A stretch of DNA of 20,309 nt from Triparma columacea (taxonomy: Eukaryota; Sar; Bolidophyceae; Parmales; Triparmaceae), in the NCBI GenBank assembly GCA_030267965.1, contig BRYA01000385.1, forward strand, positions 91,363-111,671, in the 5' to 3' direction. Position 1 is the first letter of the stretch, and each line of letters begins with the position of its first letter. The position numbers were made by a program, and so were the translations under genes. This document shows, piece after piece, positions 1 through 9,308 of the stretch. The notes below the pieces were generated by a model. That model did no database searches. It was not told the origin of the DNA and saw nothing but the letters and a program-made list of their open reading frames with translations.

Positions 1-130
1 GGGGGGGGGATTAGACGAACCAGAAGTATGTTGTGTTAGTACATACACCTTAGTCTGTCTCTCTCTGTCCCTGTCTCTCGTCCCTTCGTCCCCTCCAGTT
101 GCCTCTACCCTTTTCCTGTCCCTGCCTTAC
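1..130 (-). other. Brr2 intron 1, 5' part
   Basis: On the minus strand the intron starts GTAAGG at 130 and holds a perfect TACTAAC branch-site match at 41-35. No AG occurs between that motif and the window edge, so the acceptor must lie outside. The left edge is a run of nine G. Confidence 0.7.
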
Positions 131-853
131 CTCAGAGTCGCTCGCTAGGATAGTGTCGTTGATGCCCCCCTCTTCTCCTCCTCCATCTTCTCCTTCACCT
201 TCCCCCCCCCCCTCGTCGTCCGAGTCGAAAACAACAGCGACCCCCTCCTCCCCTATCCCGGTGTCCTCCCTGGCCTTGTCCATGGCAACCCTGTCCACGG
301 CCCTAATGTAATCGGAGCAACCCAAACCTGCAGACTTTATCTTGTCCCAGAGGCTGGGGTCAGTGAAGGCCCTGCGTTGGCCGGTTAGGATGTCGTTCAC
401 GTCGGACTCCATGGACCTGATGTCCCCGTCCTTGTTAAGCACGACCTCCAGGATCTCGAGGGCGGCGTCGACCACTACGTCTAGGGACATGGAGTTACCA
501 AGGACTGAGCGGAGGTGGGAGAGGAGGCTGGAGTACGAGGCCGAGGTCTGGGGCGTCATGGGCTGGTATACCGAGCCTACGCCTAGGTCCGAGTAGTCCT
601 GGTGGTCCTTGTCATTGTCTTGCCCCCCCTGCTTCTTTGTGTCGTCCTTCTTCTTCTTCTTTTTCGGAGGGGCTGATCCCTTACCCCCAGTAACCGCGCT
701 ACCCATCCTCTTCCCATCCCCCGTACGGCCGTGTAGAGATAGCACCTCCCCTGAGTACTTGTTGTCTACTCTTCCTCCACCCTGACGTGAAATAACGAGG
801 TTAGAGTTTGATTTGTAGTCATATTGCTTTAATCGCGCGGCATCTTCTGCCAT
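131..853 (-). CDS. SNRNP200: Brr2/SNRNP200 U5 snRNP helicase, first coding exon (partial)
   Basis: Encodes the first 241 residues of the Ski2-like RNA helicase Brr2, which unwinds U4/U6 in the spliceosome. The ATG at 853 opens MAEDAARLKQYDYKSNSNL, followed by GEVLSLHGR and RMG; this is the known start of Brr2 (QYxYKxNSNLV, then GEVLSL, then RMGD). A lysine run near residue 65 and an acidic FDSDDE stretch near residue 210 also fit the family's N-terminal plug region. The helicase cassettes are absent, so the gene continues beyond the left edge. Reading past 131 gives a low-complexity Arg/Gly tail to a stop at 50, but the GAG|GTAAGG donor at 131/130 ends the exon in phase 0. Family assignment rests on the N-terminus only. 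Confidence 0.85.
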
Positions 854-1318
854 ATTGATCTGTATTGTGGGGAGTGGGAGGGGTTAGGGTTAGTTTTGGG
901 CAGGATTAGGCTCGTTGAAAGGCCAAAAAAGAAAAGAAGAAGTTTCACACAGCCACGATCCCACACACCAGCCACTATTTATGGAAACAGAAGGTGGCTG
1001 TTTGGGCTATATTTTTAGGGCACTCTCTCACACTTGATTGATCGATTGAGCGAGTAGGTTTCAAAATCGCACAACTTACAAATTTGAGAAATGCTTTACC
1101 CTTGGTAAAGTTTTGCATGAGTGGGGAGAAAGGAGGGTGGAGGGTGGAGGGTGGGGGCCTCATTTCAGAGTTGTTGTTTTATGGTCACCATTGTTCCTAT
1201 TTTTTTGGCATTAAACGAAATAATTTATTAAGAATCTTCTTACAACAATAACTCCGCCAGAAAGTAAGGGATGCGAAGAGGTTGAGGCTTTTGGAAGAAC
1301 AGACTTTTATCTAGAGGG
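854..1318. promoter_or_regulatory. Intergenic: Brr2 promoter and zinc-finger 3' end
   Basis: This 465-bp gap separates two minus-strand genes. The side next to Brr2 carries a telomere-like GGGTTAGGGTTAG at 881-893, about 30 bases upstream of the Brr2 ATG. The side next to the zinc-finger gene is A/T-rich and holds a poly(A) signal. A GGGTGGA-type direct repeat lies at about 1134-1155. I see no convincing coding potential; a 62-codon minus-strand frame at 975-1163 has no family resemblance. Confidence 0.5.
1224..1229 (-). terminator. Candidate poly(A) signal AATAAA
   Basis: TTTATT on the plus strand reads AATAAA on the minus strand, 90 bases past the stop of the zinc-finger gene, in an A/T-rich stretch. 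The position is typical for 3'-end formation. Confidence 0.45.
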
Positions 1319-2722
1319 TTAGGACGAAATACCATGAATATGAGCAAGGTGCTTCTTGAGATTGCGTCTCCGCTTCGTCTTATATTGACACCCCTCTTGC
1401 TGGCATGGATGCCAGGTTACGCCAATATCGTGAATATTAGCAAGGTGGTCATTGATATGGCCCCTCATCTTCGCCTTATACTCACACCCTTCTTGCGGGC
1501 ATGTATGCCAGGTTACGCCAATATCGTGAGCATGAGCAAGGTGTGACTTGATATTGCCTCTCCTCTTGGTCTTAAATTCACATCCCTCTTGCGGGCATGT
1601 GTGCCACTTTATGCCGATATCATGAATATTAGAAATGTGTTTTTTGATATCGCTTCTCATCTTCGTCTTATACTCACACCCTTCTTGCGGGCATGTATGC
1701 CAGGTGACGCCAATATCGTGAATATCTGCAAGATGCTGCTTGATATCGCCTCTCAACTTCGCCTTATATTCACAACCCTCTTGTGGGCATGAATGCCAGG
1801 TTGATGTGTCCATAGATTTCTTAGGTGGTCTTCCACGACGTTTAGGAGTAGCAGAAGGAGATCTTGACTTAGCAGCACGACAAATGTGCTTCTTGACATC
1901 TCTTCTCGTCTTCGCCTTAAATTGACAACCCTCTTGTGGGCATGTGTGCCATGTTACGCCAATATCGTGAATACTAGCAAGGTGGGTCTTGATGCTGGAT
2001 CTCATCTTCGCCTTGTATTCACATCCTTCTTGTGGGCATGAATGCCACGTTACGCCAATATCGTGAATATTAGCAAGGTGGGTCTTGATGCTTTTTCTCT
2101 GTTTCGCCTTGTATTCACACCCCTCTTGCGGGCATGTATGCCAAGTTACGCCGATATCGTGAATGAAAGCAAGATGGATCTTGATGCTGCCTCTCTGCTT
2201 CGCCATATAATTGCATCCTCTCTGTTTGCACCAGTAAGGCCTCTCATATATCTCTTCCTCATTGTACTCATACAACCTCGCAGCCACCTGTCTTTTCACC
2301 TCCACTACTCCAACCCTACTGCTGTTAGTCTTCCTTTCAGCAACAACCTTAAAATCCTCATCACATGGTTGGCAAACAAGCAGATCATGCCGTACCACGT
2401 TACCATCTTCAACCACCTCCCCGTTTCCCGCTTCCTTGATACCGTCCACAGTAGTTGTATCCTTGTTGTGTCCTTGAAACCCAGGAAGGATACCTGGTTG
2501 TGTCGATGTAAATTCTTCCACCTTGAAATCATCAATTGTGGTGGTATTTGGCGCAAACATGTCCATATCTGACGCCATACTCTCACTGAACACCGATATG
2601 CTCGGCCGGCAAGTTGTTCGGTGGCTTTGTTGAATGCTCAAGTAGCAATGCTTTTTGGAAGAAGCACCTTGTCCGAAAAAGACCCGAGAGCCAAGAGACA
2701 CAACAATAACTTTATCCACCAT
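1319..2722 (-). CDS. C2H2 zinc-finger protein with nine tandem finger units and an AT-hook
   Basis: Intronless frame of 467 residues from the ATG at 2722. The first ~160 residues are acidic and finger-free, then nine units follow, mostly 32 residues (96 nt) each. They use C-X4-C-X12-H-X4-H spacing with consensus CPQEGCEYKAK, HLANIH and the invariant linker HDIGVTWH. Unit 4 has lost its last histidine and instead carries a ~18-residue insert with KRRGRPPKK, an AT-hook core (about residues 295-303). Probably a nuclear DNA-binding protein; target unknown. The frame is open back to an in-frame TAA at 2750-2752 through a GTG at 2749. A later ATG at 2578 (MASDMDMF, A at -3 and G at +4) is an alternative start giving 419 residues. 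An out-of-frame ATGATG lies just upstream of 2722. Confidence 0.8.
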   Translation of the reverse strand: MVDKVIVVSLGSRVFFGQGASSKKHCYLSIQQSHRTTCRPSISVFSESMASDMDMFAPNTTTIDDFKVEEFTSTQPGILPGFQGHNKDTTTVDGIKEAGNGEVVEDGNVVRHDLLVCQPCDEDFKVVAERKTNSSRVGVVEVKRQVAARLYEYNEEEIYERPYWCKQRGCNYMAKQRGSIKIHLAFIHDIGVTWHTCPQEGCEYKAKQRKSIKTHLANIHDIGVTWHSCPQEGCEYKAKMRSSIKTHLASIHDIGVTWHTCPQEGCQFKAKTRRDVKKHICRAAKSRSPSATPKRRGRPPKKSMDTSTWHSCPQEGCEYKAKLRGDIKQHLADIHDIGVTWHTCPQEGCEYKTKMRSDIKKHISNIHDIGIKWHTCPQEGCEFKTKRRGNIKSHLAHAHDIGVTWHTCPQEGCEYKAKMRGHINDHLANIHDIGVTWHPCQQEGCQYKTKRRRNLKKHLAHIHGISS

Positions 2723-3034
2723 TTTCTCATCATTACAAACACTTTCCACTTAAAATACCACACAGACCCAACATATCATACACCAACTAGTCACTAACTA
2801 CACCAAAACACTGTAACACCGACAAAACAACCCAAAAAACCACCACCCTAAACCCCGACAAATCTCCCGCAAACCTTACCCCCAATCTCTCCCCCCCTTC
2901 AACTTCCCTCCGTCCCGAAACCCTGACAAAGAGGGAAGTTGTATATATTGAGGTTATATACTGCATATAGGCGCAAACATATAAACATATATCCAACACA
3001 CATACCAGTCTACGGCTCAACCCCTCCCACTTAC
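2723..3034. other. Non-coding gap between the zinc-finger gene and the coiled-coil stretch
   Basis: Holds the 5' flank of the zinc-finger gene and probably an intron of the neighbouring minus-strand coiled-coil stretch. That intron would start with GTAAGT at 3034; an AG preceded by a T/G-rich run near 2812 (minus GTTACAG) is a possible acceptor. C-rich, with TATATA elements near 2940-2990. No other gene seen. Confidence 0.35.
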
Positions 3035-3157
3035 CTCGTTCTCCCTCCTTAGCAGCTCCACCTCGATCTTCACGTGCTCGAACTCCTCCTCACTCCTCTT
3101 CCTCCACTCCAGCTCCTTCTCGACGAGCCCCTCGCACCTCTCAACGTAACTCTCCAT
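3035..3157 (-). CDS. Candidate coiled-coil exon (orphan)
   Basis: From ATG 3157 the frame reads MESYVERCEGLVEKELEWRK and continues with Glu/Arg/Leu heptads to RRENE, ending at a textbook donor GAG|GTAAGTG (3035/3034) in phase 0. Codon choice (AGG, GAG, GTC/GTG) matches the helicase gene beside it. The frame also runs back through 3208 but has no ATG there. If spliced to the acceptor near 2812, only seven codons remain (CFGVVSD, stop). It could be a short protein, a gene remnant, or a 5' exon of the zinc-finger gene: the AG at minus GATGAG, next to ATG 2722, is also in phase 0. No family recognised. Confidence 0.3.
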
Positions 3158-3210
3158 CTCCTCATACTCCTCCTGCCTCTCGACGCCAAATACCCCCAAC
3201 CAACCCACAT

Positions 3211-6200
3211 ATGGAGCTCCAAACGTTCATCTCCGATGAATTGCACAATCTCCTTGGCTACTCCGATTCGGCCTTGTCGTCGTACATCTCCTCATTAGCT
3301 ATATCGAAATGTAAATCAGCTTCACAATTCAAACAAACACTTATAGATAATGGTATAGATAACAAAGGATTAGATCAATTCGTTAAACAAGTTTGGATAA
3401 AGAGACATCAGCTCAAAACTGGAGATAGCAGAGGAGGAGGAGGTGAGAATAAGTGAGAATCGAACAAGCGAGAATCGAACAAGCGACAATCGAACAAGCT
3501 ACAGAAATGCAGCAGTGAGGACGTCACAACAATCCAAGTACCCTACTTGAAATGGAATATCTGTGGAGACATAACAACCTCAACTGACCTCTTCACTCCG
3601 CTCTCTCGCTCTCTCGCTCTCTCGCTCTCTCCTCTCTCTCGCTCTCTCGCTCTCTCGCTCACTCGCTCACTCGCTCACTCAAAGCTAAAACAACAAAAAC
3701 AAAAACAAAAGCAACAACAAAAACAACAACACACAACACAGACAACAACAATTACGGACTCATAGACAGCGACGACGAAGATGAAGCCACAGGAGCAGTC
3801 AAACAGCTAGAGGAGGAAATCAGGAGAAAGAGAGAGAGAAAGAGAGAGAGAGAAGAGAGGAAGAAGGACAAGAAAGACAAGAAGGACAAAAAGAAGGAAA
3901 AGGACGACAACAACGACAACAACGAGGAGAAAGGACAAGTTGAAATGAAGACAGGGAAAAGGAGGAAGACACAGGATGATGCTAGCTCCAGTGAAGAGGA
4001 GACTACAATAGTACGTCGTAAAAAGGTCTCAGGAAGGGTCGTCAAGAAGGAGGAGGAGAAGGACGAAATAACGTCCAAGGAAATGGAGGAACTTAGGGAC
4101 CAAAGGGAGAAGGAGGAGTTTGAGAAGAGGCTCCTAGAAAGGGACAACAAAAACACCAAGAAAAAGGGTGCGGGGGAACAAGAGGAAGGGCAGGATGTTG
4201 ACGTTAAGAAAATCAGCAGTGAGGAAGTCTCAAAAATGAGGGAGGAAAGCAGGATGGCGTACCTTGAGCAGAGGGAGGAGAAGGAGCTTCGGCTTTTGGA
4301 ACTTGCCATTAAGGACGAGGAGGAAATGTTCAGGGGTGTTAAGAGGACAAAGAAGGAGATGGAGAGACTTGAACTTAACAAGAAGATTTTAGCCATGGCG
4401 AAGGGGAGGAAAGGAGGGGAGGATGAAGAGGAAGGGTACAGAGTCCCGGACGGATTCATGGACGAGGACGGGAAGATTGACAAGGATAAAAAGGAGGGGG
4501 TACTCAAACAAAGATACAAGGAGGACGGACAAGAGAAGGGGGAAGAGGAACTATGGATGGAGGCGCAGATAAACAAGAGCAGGATTGGGGGGACGAAGAA
4601 GGACAAGAAAATTGAGGGGGAGAAGGAATACGAACTCGTGTTCGACGACGAGATTGAATTCGTGGTGGGGAATAAGAGGAAGGGGAAGAATAAGAAGGGG
4701 GAAGATGTCAACAGCTCAGACGAGAGCAGCAGCGGCAGCGACTCTGACGACTCAGAAGGGGAAGAAGGGATGAAGAAATCCGTAAAGCCCCCAATGTCAG
4801 AGTTTGACAAGATCCAGATAGGCAGGAAGAAACTCCCAGTCTTCGCATACAGGGAGGAGTTCCTCGACGCCATGAAGGACCACCAGGTCCTAATCCTCGT
4901 CGGTGAAACCGGGTCAGGTAAGACCACCCAGATCCCTCAGTACCTTCACGAGGCAGGCTACACGGATCACGGGAAAGTTGCGTGCACACAACCTAGGAGG
5001 GTTGCGGCTATGAGCGTTGCTGCTAGGGTCAGCGTGGAGATGGGGGTAAGGTTAGGGGCGGAGGTGGGGTACCAGATTCGATTCGAGGACTGTACGAGCG
5101 AGAAGACAAAGGTACAGTACATGACTGACGGGATGCTGCTGAGGTGCTTTTTAACGGAGCCTGACCTGAAGAGCTTCAGCTGCCTTATTATTGACGAGGC
5201 GCACGAGAGGACGCTGCATACGGACATACTCTTCGGGCTGGTTAAGGATATTGTGAGGTTCAGGAGCGACCTTAAGCTCATCATATCATCGGCAACACTT
5301 AACGCAGAGGCATTCTCGGCGTACCTGGACGACGCACCCATATTCATGATACCGGGGAGGATGTTCCCGGTCGATATCTTGTACACGAAACAGCCGGAGG
5401 CGGACTATGTGGACGCGGCGGTTGTGACGACGCTACAGATCCACGTGACGCAGAAAATTGGAAGCGGGGATATACTCATATTCCTCACCGGCCAGGAGGA
5501 GATCGAGGCCTGCGCTGAGACCCTCGTCATGAGGACCAAGGGCCTTGGGAGCAGGATTCCCGAGCTGATAATCTGCCCTATATACGCGAACCTCCCGGCT
5601 GACCAGCAGGCCAAGATATTCTCGAAGACCCCCCCCAACGCTCGGAAGGTCGTCATAGCCACGAACATCGCGGAGACGAGCCTGACGATCGACGGTATCT
5701 GCTACGTGATCGACAGCGGTTTCGCTAAGCAGAAGAGCTACAACCCAAAGACGGGCATGGAGAGCCTCGTCGTTACGCCCATCAGCCAGGCCGCAAGCAA
5801 CCAGAGGAGCGGGAGGGCGGGGAGGACGGCGCCAGGGAAGTGCTTCAGGCTCTTCACGGCTTGGAGCTTCAAGAACGAATTGGAGGAGAACACGGTCCCG
5901 GAGATCCAGAGGACCAACATGGGCAACGTCGTGTTGCAGCTGAAGGCTCTGGGGATCAACGACCTACTTAACTTTGACTTCATGGACGCGCCGCCGGCGG
6001 AGACGCTGATGAGGGCATTCGAGAGCCTGTACGCGTTGGGGGCACTAAACGACAAGGGTGACCTAACGAAGCTAGGCCGCCGGATGGCCGAGTTCCCCCT
6101 GGAGCCCATGCTGAGCAAGGCGGTCATAATAGCGGAGAAGTACGGCTGCGTAAAGGAGATCCTCAGCATGGTGAGCATGCTGAGCATAGGGGCGAGCGTC

Positions 6201-6776
6201 TTCTACAAGCCGAAGGAGAAGGCGGTACACGCCGACCAGGCCAGGCTTAACTTTGCCAGGGGGGGGGGGGGGGACCAGATCAGCCTCCACAGGTGCTACC
6301 ACGAGTGGGAGGACAACGACCACGGAACGCAGTGGTGCTTCGAGAACTTCGTACAGGTCAAGAGCATGAGGAAGGCCAGGGACATAAGGGACCAGCTCGC
6401 GGGGCTATGCGAGAGGGTAGAGATGGAGGAGACCAGCTGCGGGCTAGACAACTACGAGCCCGTACTCAAGAGCTTCACGGCGGGGTTCTTCTTCAACGTG
6501 GCGAAATTGAGCAGGAGTGGGGACTACACGACGGTGAAGAGCAGGACGACCTGCTACCTCCACCCCGGGAGCGTGCTGGCGAAGGACGAGGTCCCGAGCA
6601 AGTGGCTGTGCTACTTTGAGCTTAGCTTCACGACCAAGGAGTACATGAGGCAGTGCTGCCCGATCAAGGGGGAGTGGCTCGTGGAGCTTGCGCCGCACTA
6701 CTACAGCGGGGAAGACATTGAAGACGCGAAGGGGAAGAAAATGCCGAAACAGAGACAGTATAATAAGAAACGCTGA
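3211..6776 (+). CDS. DHX16: DEAH-box spliceosomal helicase DHX16/Prp2
   Basis: Two exons, 3211-3442 and 3742-6776, give 1088 residues, the usual family size. DHX16/Prp2 is the RNA-dependent ATPase that activates the spliceosome before the first catalytic step. Exon 1 matches the DHX16 N-terminus (DELHNLLGYSD, later QVWIKR). The join GG|D runs into NNNYGLIDSDDEDE and keeps frame. Next comes a ~300-residue Lys/Glu-rich region, then the helicase core: GETGSGKTTQ (~464), TQPRRVAAMSVAARV, TDGML, DEAHER (562), SATLN (~593), FLTGQEEIE, TNIAETSLTIDG and QRSGRAGR (~764). The winged-helix/ratchet and OB-fold follow, ending in a family-like APHYYSGEDIEDAKGKKMPK. The 5' end almost touches a minus-strand coiled-coil frame. 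A 15-G run lies inside the coding sequence. Confidence 0.93.
3443..3741 (+). other. DHX16 intron 1 with simple repeats
   Basis: A 299-nt phase-1 intron, GTGAGA...CACAG. It contains three head-to-tail copies of a 15-mer (GAGAATCGAACAAGC and variants, 3455-3499). A long CTCTCGCT/CACTCGCT tract at about 3597-3681 follows a CTGAC branch-like motif near 3582. An A/C-rich CAACAAAAACAA stretch fills the end. The boundaries were chosen because they keep frame; another AG nearby is possible. Confidence 0.65.
6259..6273 (+). repeat. 15-base G homopolymer inside DHX16 coding sequence
   Basis: Fifteen G in a row encode the glycine run in NFARGGGGGDQISL. Relatives have a short loop here, with a Gly-Asp before the next helix, so the run sits in a tolerant surface position. 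The frame is intact on both sides. Confidence 0.9.
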
Positions 6777-6847
6777 GAAACGATGAGGTTTACAAATGGA
6801 AAGTAAGGGGGGTAGTTTTGTTGTTGAGGGGGGGTCTTCTTACTCTA
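6777..6847. other. Short convergent intergenic gap
   Basis: Only 71 bases separate the stop of DHX16 from the stop of the minus-strand WW-SPIN90 gene. I see no AATAAA on either strand, so the two transcripts probably overlap at their 3' ends. Confidence 0.5.
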
Positions 6848-9151
6848 TCATTCATCCTCGAGGAGGTCCAGACACTCGCCGAACAGCATCTCCGTTGCCT
6901 CAATGGTCGCCCTTCCTACCCCCCTCTCCCCCATGTCAATGAAGGACTCTAGCATCTTGAGGAGCTCCTCCCTCCTGTACTTGCCCTTCATGCCCCACTC
7001 CGTGTTCAGTAGGACCAAGTGAACGACCTCTACGAAGACCGCCCTGACTCCGCTCGCAGGGGGGAGGTTGGTGGCCTCTCGAAGGATAATGTCCACGAGA
7101 ACATTCAAGTCATTCATGTAGAAGCACTGGCTAGTTTGAGTTGTCTCAAAGAAACTCTTGAATACAGAGAGGGTCGAACAGATAAGGTTAGAGTCCTGAT
7201 TGTTCGGGTAGCTGCGAGGAGAGGAGGAGGTTGGGGGGGAGGGGAGGTTAGCTTCAGTTTTGCTTCTCTCTTCCCTCCAAAGCCGACCCTCGCCACATGT
7301 GCTCTCACCTGTTCTCGTTCAGCAGCAGGAGGCAAACTTCAATGAGACTGCTCGTCGCGACCCCGTCCGAGGAGCAAAAATCCCTCATAATAATGTTTTG
7401 GTTTGAGGCCTCGTCAATTACGGCATCCTCCCTATTGTTGATTTCCACCATTGTTTGACCGGCACAAACAAAGAGCTCCTCGCTGGCAACCTTGAGGCAC
7501 CCGAGCACCACCGAGACTGTCTGACCTACCGCTTGTTGCCCCCCAAAGCTCCCCTCAGGCAAGTGGAGGAACATCTCACGCAGCAGCATCAAGTTCACGG
7601 TGCACTCCTCGTCAGCGGAAAAGTCAGCGTAACCGTTTATCCCTGTCACATCGTCGGGACCGAGGTTCGCCGTGCTCTCCGCGAGGGCCTGACAAACGTT
7701 CCCGAGCATAAGGGCGACGGACTCTTTGGCAATCGCCTTCCACATTCCTGGGTGGAGCTTTGAGAAGAGGATCAAATTTCGCACTGCGAAACTGAAGGCC
7801 TCGCAGTAGTAAACGTCGCCCTTATCCCCAGCCTCGCGCTTCCCGCTCATGACACCGGCATCGACGACCCTAGCAACTCCAGAGACGAGGGCAAAGTCTC
7901 CCCCCCTCCCCCCCTCAATCAGCTCGACCCACTCCTCCTCCCGCCCACAAGTCTGGGACAGCTCACACAGCCTCCTTAGCGGCTGGGTTGCAAGAAGCGA
8001 CGTCGCTCTCGCTTCAGACAGGATCTTTGTTATGCCGAGCACCTCGTCCGCAAAGTCCTCGTCTCTACCATTCATCCCGTCCCATTCAACCCCCTCACCA
8101 ATCACCTCTTCCACCGAAGACCTAAGCGCATCAGGTAGCTCCCACGACGTTTCCCCGGTGACGGTATTCCTATAATAAACCTGCATGTCGTTGTCATGGC
8201 CTGAGCCGTCCCCGAACGTGACCCCTCTTACCCGCTCCCAGTCCTCTGCGCATCCAGGGTCAGTACTGGGGGGTTGGGGGGGGGAAGGGGTCGCTTGTGG
8301 GGGCGTGGGGGTAGGGGTAGCGGGGCCGGGGGTAGGGGTGCCGGGGGGGGTTTCTACTGTGGGGGCAGGCGTAGGCGTAGCAACGGGGGAGGTTTGCGAG
8401 ACATGGTTTGGGTTCTCACCCAAGGTTTGGAGCACCGTGGAATTGTCCTTCAGCAACGAAGATCTCCTCCGGATCCCGCCCAGGGCATCTAAAGGGTTGG
8501 AGCTCATCCGCCTGCGAGGCTAAAGGACGACGAGGGGCGAACGGGTGTGGTTAGCAACCTATTAAACTGGGGGCACCTCTTGGAATCATTAACACGAACC
8601 TCCTCGGCTCCTGGACTTTTGCGTATCTTTACACCCTCCGGCAGCTCCCAAACAGTCTGCCCACTCTTCCTCTCAAAAAAGTAGCTGAGGGCGTTTGGAG
8701 GGGAGAGGATTGGGCCATTGGTGTTAGCGAACAGATAAGGTGTTGCCCCCCCCCCCCCATCCCCTGCCTTCCTCCTCCCCCCCTCCCCCCCCTCAGCCAC
8801 ATCCCTCCCTCACCTCTCCCCATCGTCGGTTTTGAACTCTGACCAGTCCTCCTTTGGGGAGGGGGGGGGTGATGGTGCCAGGGGAAGCGAGGCGAAAGGA
8901 TCCGAAAGAGCCTCTTTTGCGGGGGATGTGTCGGGGGAAGAGGGGGATGTGTCGGGGGGAGAGGAGGAGGTCTTTACAGAAGAAGGCGCAGTGTCAGGTG
9001 CATCTAGAATCGCCTTGACCTCCCGGAGTTTCTCAAGGGCCAGGGCTCTGTTCCCTAGTTTCTGAGCCTCTTTAGCTTCCTGATGCAGCTTTCGGATCTG
9101 AACTGTCTGCTCGGAGGTTAGAGAGGTAGATTGAACGGGCGTAGTGTCCAT
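6848..9151 (-). CDS. WW-domain protein with SPIN90/Ldb17 leucine-rich domain (predicted Arp2/3 regulator)
   Basis: Four exons, 9151-8814, 8684-8577, 8511-7309 and 7130-6848, join in frame to 643 residues. A helical stretch at 12-45 (EAKEAQKLGNRALALEKLRE) comes first. WW1 is split by intron 1 and restored by splicing: DWSEFKTDDGES + YFFERKSGQTVWELPEG. A Pro/Thr-rich linker follows, then WW2, whose first loop is ~10 residues longer than usual (W..VYYRNTVTGETSWELP). The C-terminal half is helical. Intron 3 falls at the hallmark CFYMNDLNVLVDIILRE, followed by LLNTEW and YRREELLKMLES, as in the SPIN90/Dip1/Ldb17 domain (Pfam SPIN90_LRD). Known members bind Arp2/3 and start linear actin filaments. 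The exon 2/3 junction is uncertain (weak donor GTGCCC; a phase-0 alternative exists at GTTCGT). Confidence 0.75.
7131..7308 (-). other. Intron 3 of the WW-SPIN90 gene
   Basis: A 178-nt phase-2 intron from GTGAGA at 7308 to the AG at 7132-7131, with CTAAC about 55 bases before the acceptor. A second AG four bases further on would break the frame. The chosen site gives NENSQCFYMNDL, matching the FYxNDL motif. Confidence 0.75.
8685..8813 (-). other. Intron 1 of the WW-SPIN90 gene
   Basis: A 129-nt phase-2 intron from GTGAGG to CCCTCAG, with a CTAAC branch site about 40 bases before the acceptor and long G/C homopolymer runs. Its removal rebuilds a canonical WW domain with 21 residues between the two tryptophans, strong internal support for the boundaries. 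Confidence 0.8.
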
Positions 9152-9308
9152 GAGCTAGGGTGATTTATTGTCTTTTTGCTGGGGCTGGTTTTGTTTGCTC
9201 CCGATTTTTTCAAGGCAAAAGCGTTTGTTTTTGACAAAGTCAAATTACATTATCCCCATCCGCATCCGCAGATTAAGCTTCCAAGATAAGGAGAAAGATT
9301 TGAAGGCG
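9152..9308. promoter_or_regulatory. Bidirectional promoter region, 157 bp
   Basis: Lies between the divergent ATGs of the WW-SPIN90 gene (9151, minus) and the START/XK-like gene (9309, plus). T-rich in the middle, with a CCGCATCCGCA direct repeat near 9259-9269. No clear TATA box. Both 5' UTRs must fit here, unless a short 5' UTR intron exists (an AG follows the repeat). Confidence 0.6.

Noticed and set aside
975..1163. 62-codon minus-strand frame in the Brr2 upstream region
   Set aside because: Short, no recognisable domain, spans simple GGGTGGA repeats, and lies where a promoter is expected.
2042..2572. 176-codon plus-strand frame opposite the zinc fingers
   Set aside because: Antisense of the finger repeats; its repeating peptide only mirrors the 96-nt finger period.
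3752..4927. 391-codon Ser/Leu-rich frame on the minus strand
   Set aside because: It is the antisense of the Lys/Glu-rich region of DHX16, where AAG/GAG codons read as CTT/CTC and TCC on the other strand. No domain, and the plus-strand frame is a clear family match.
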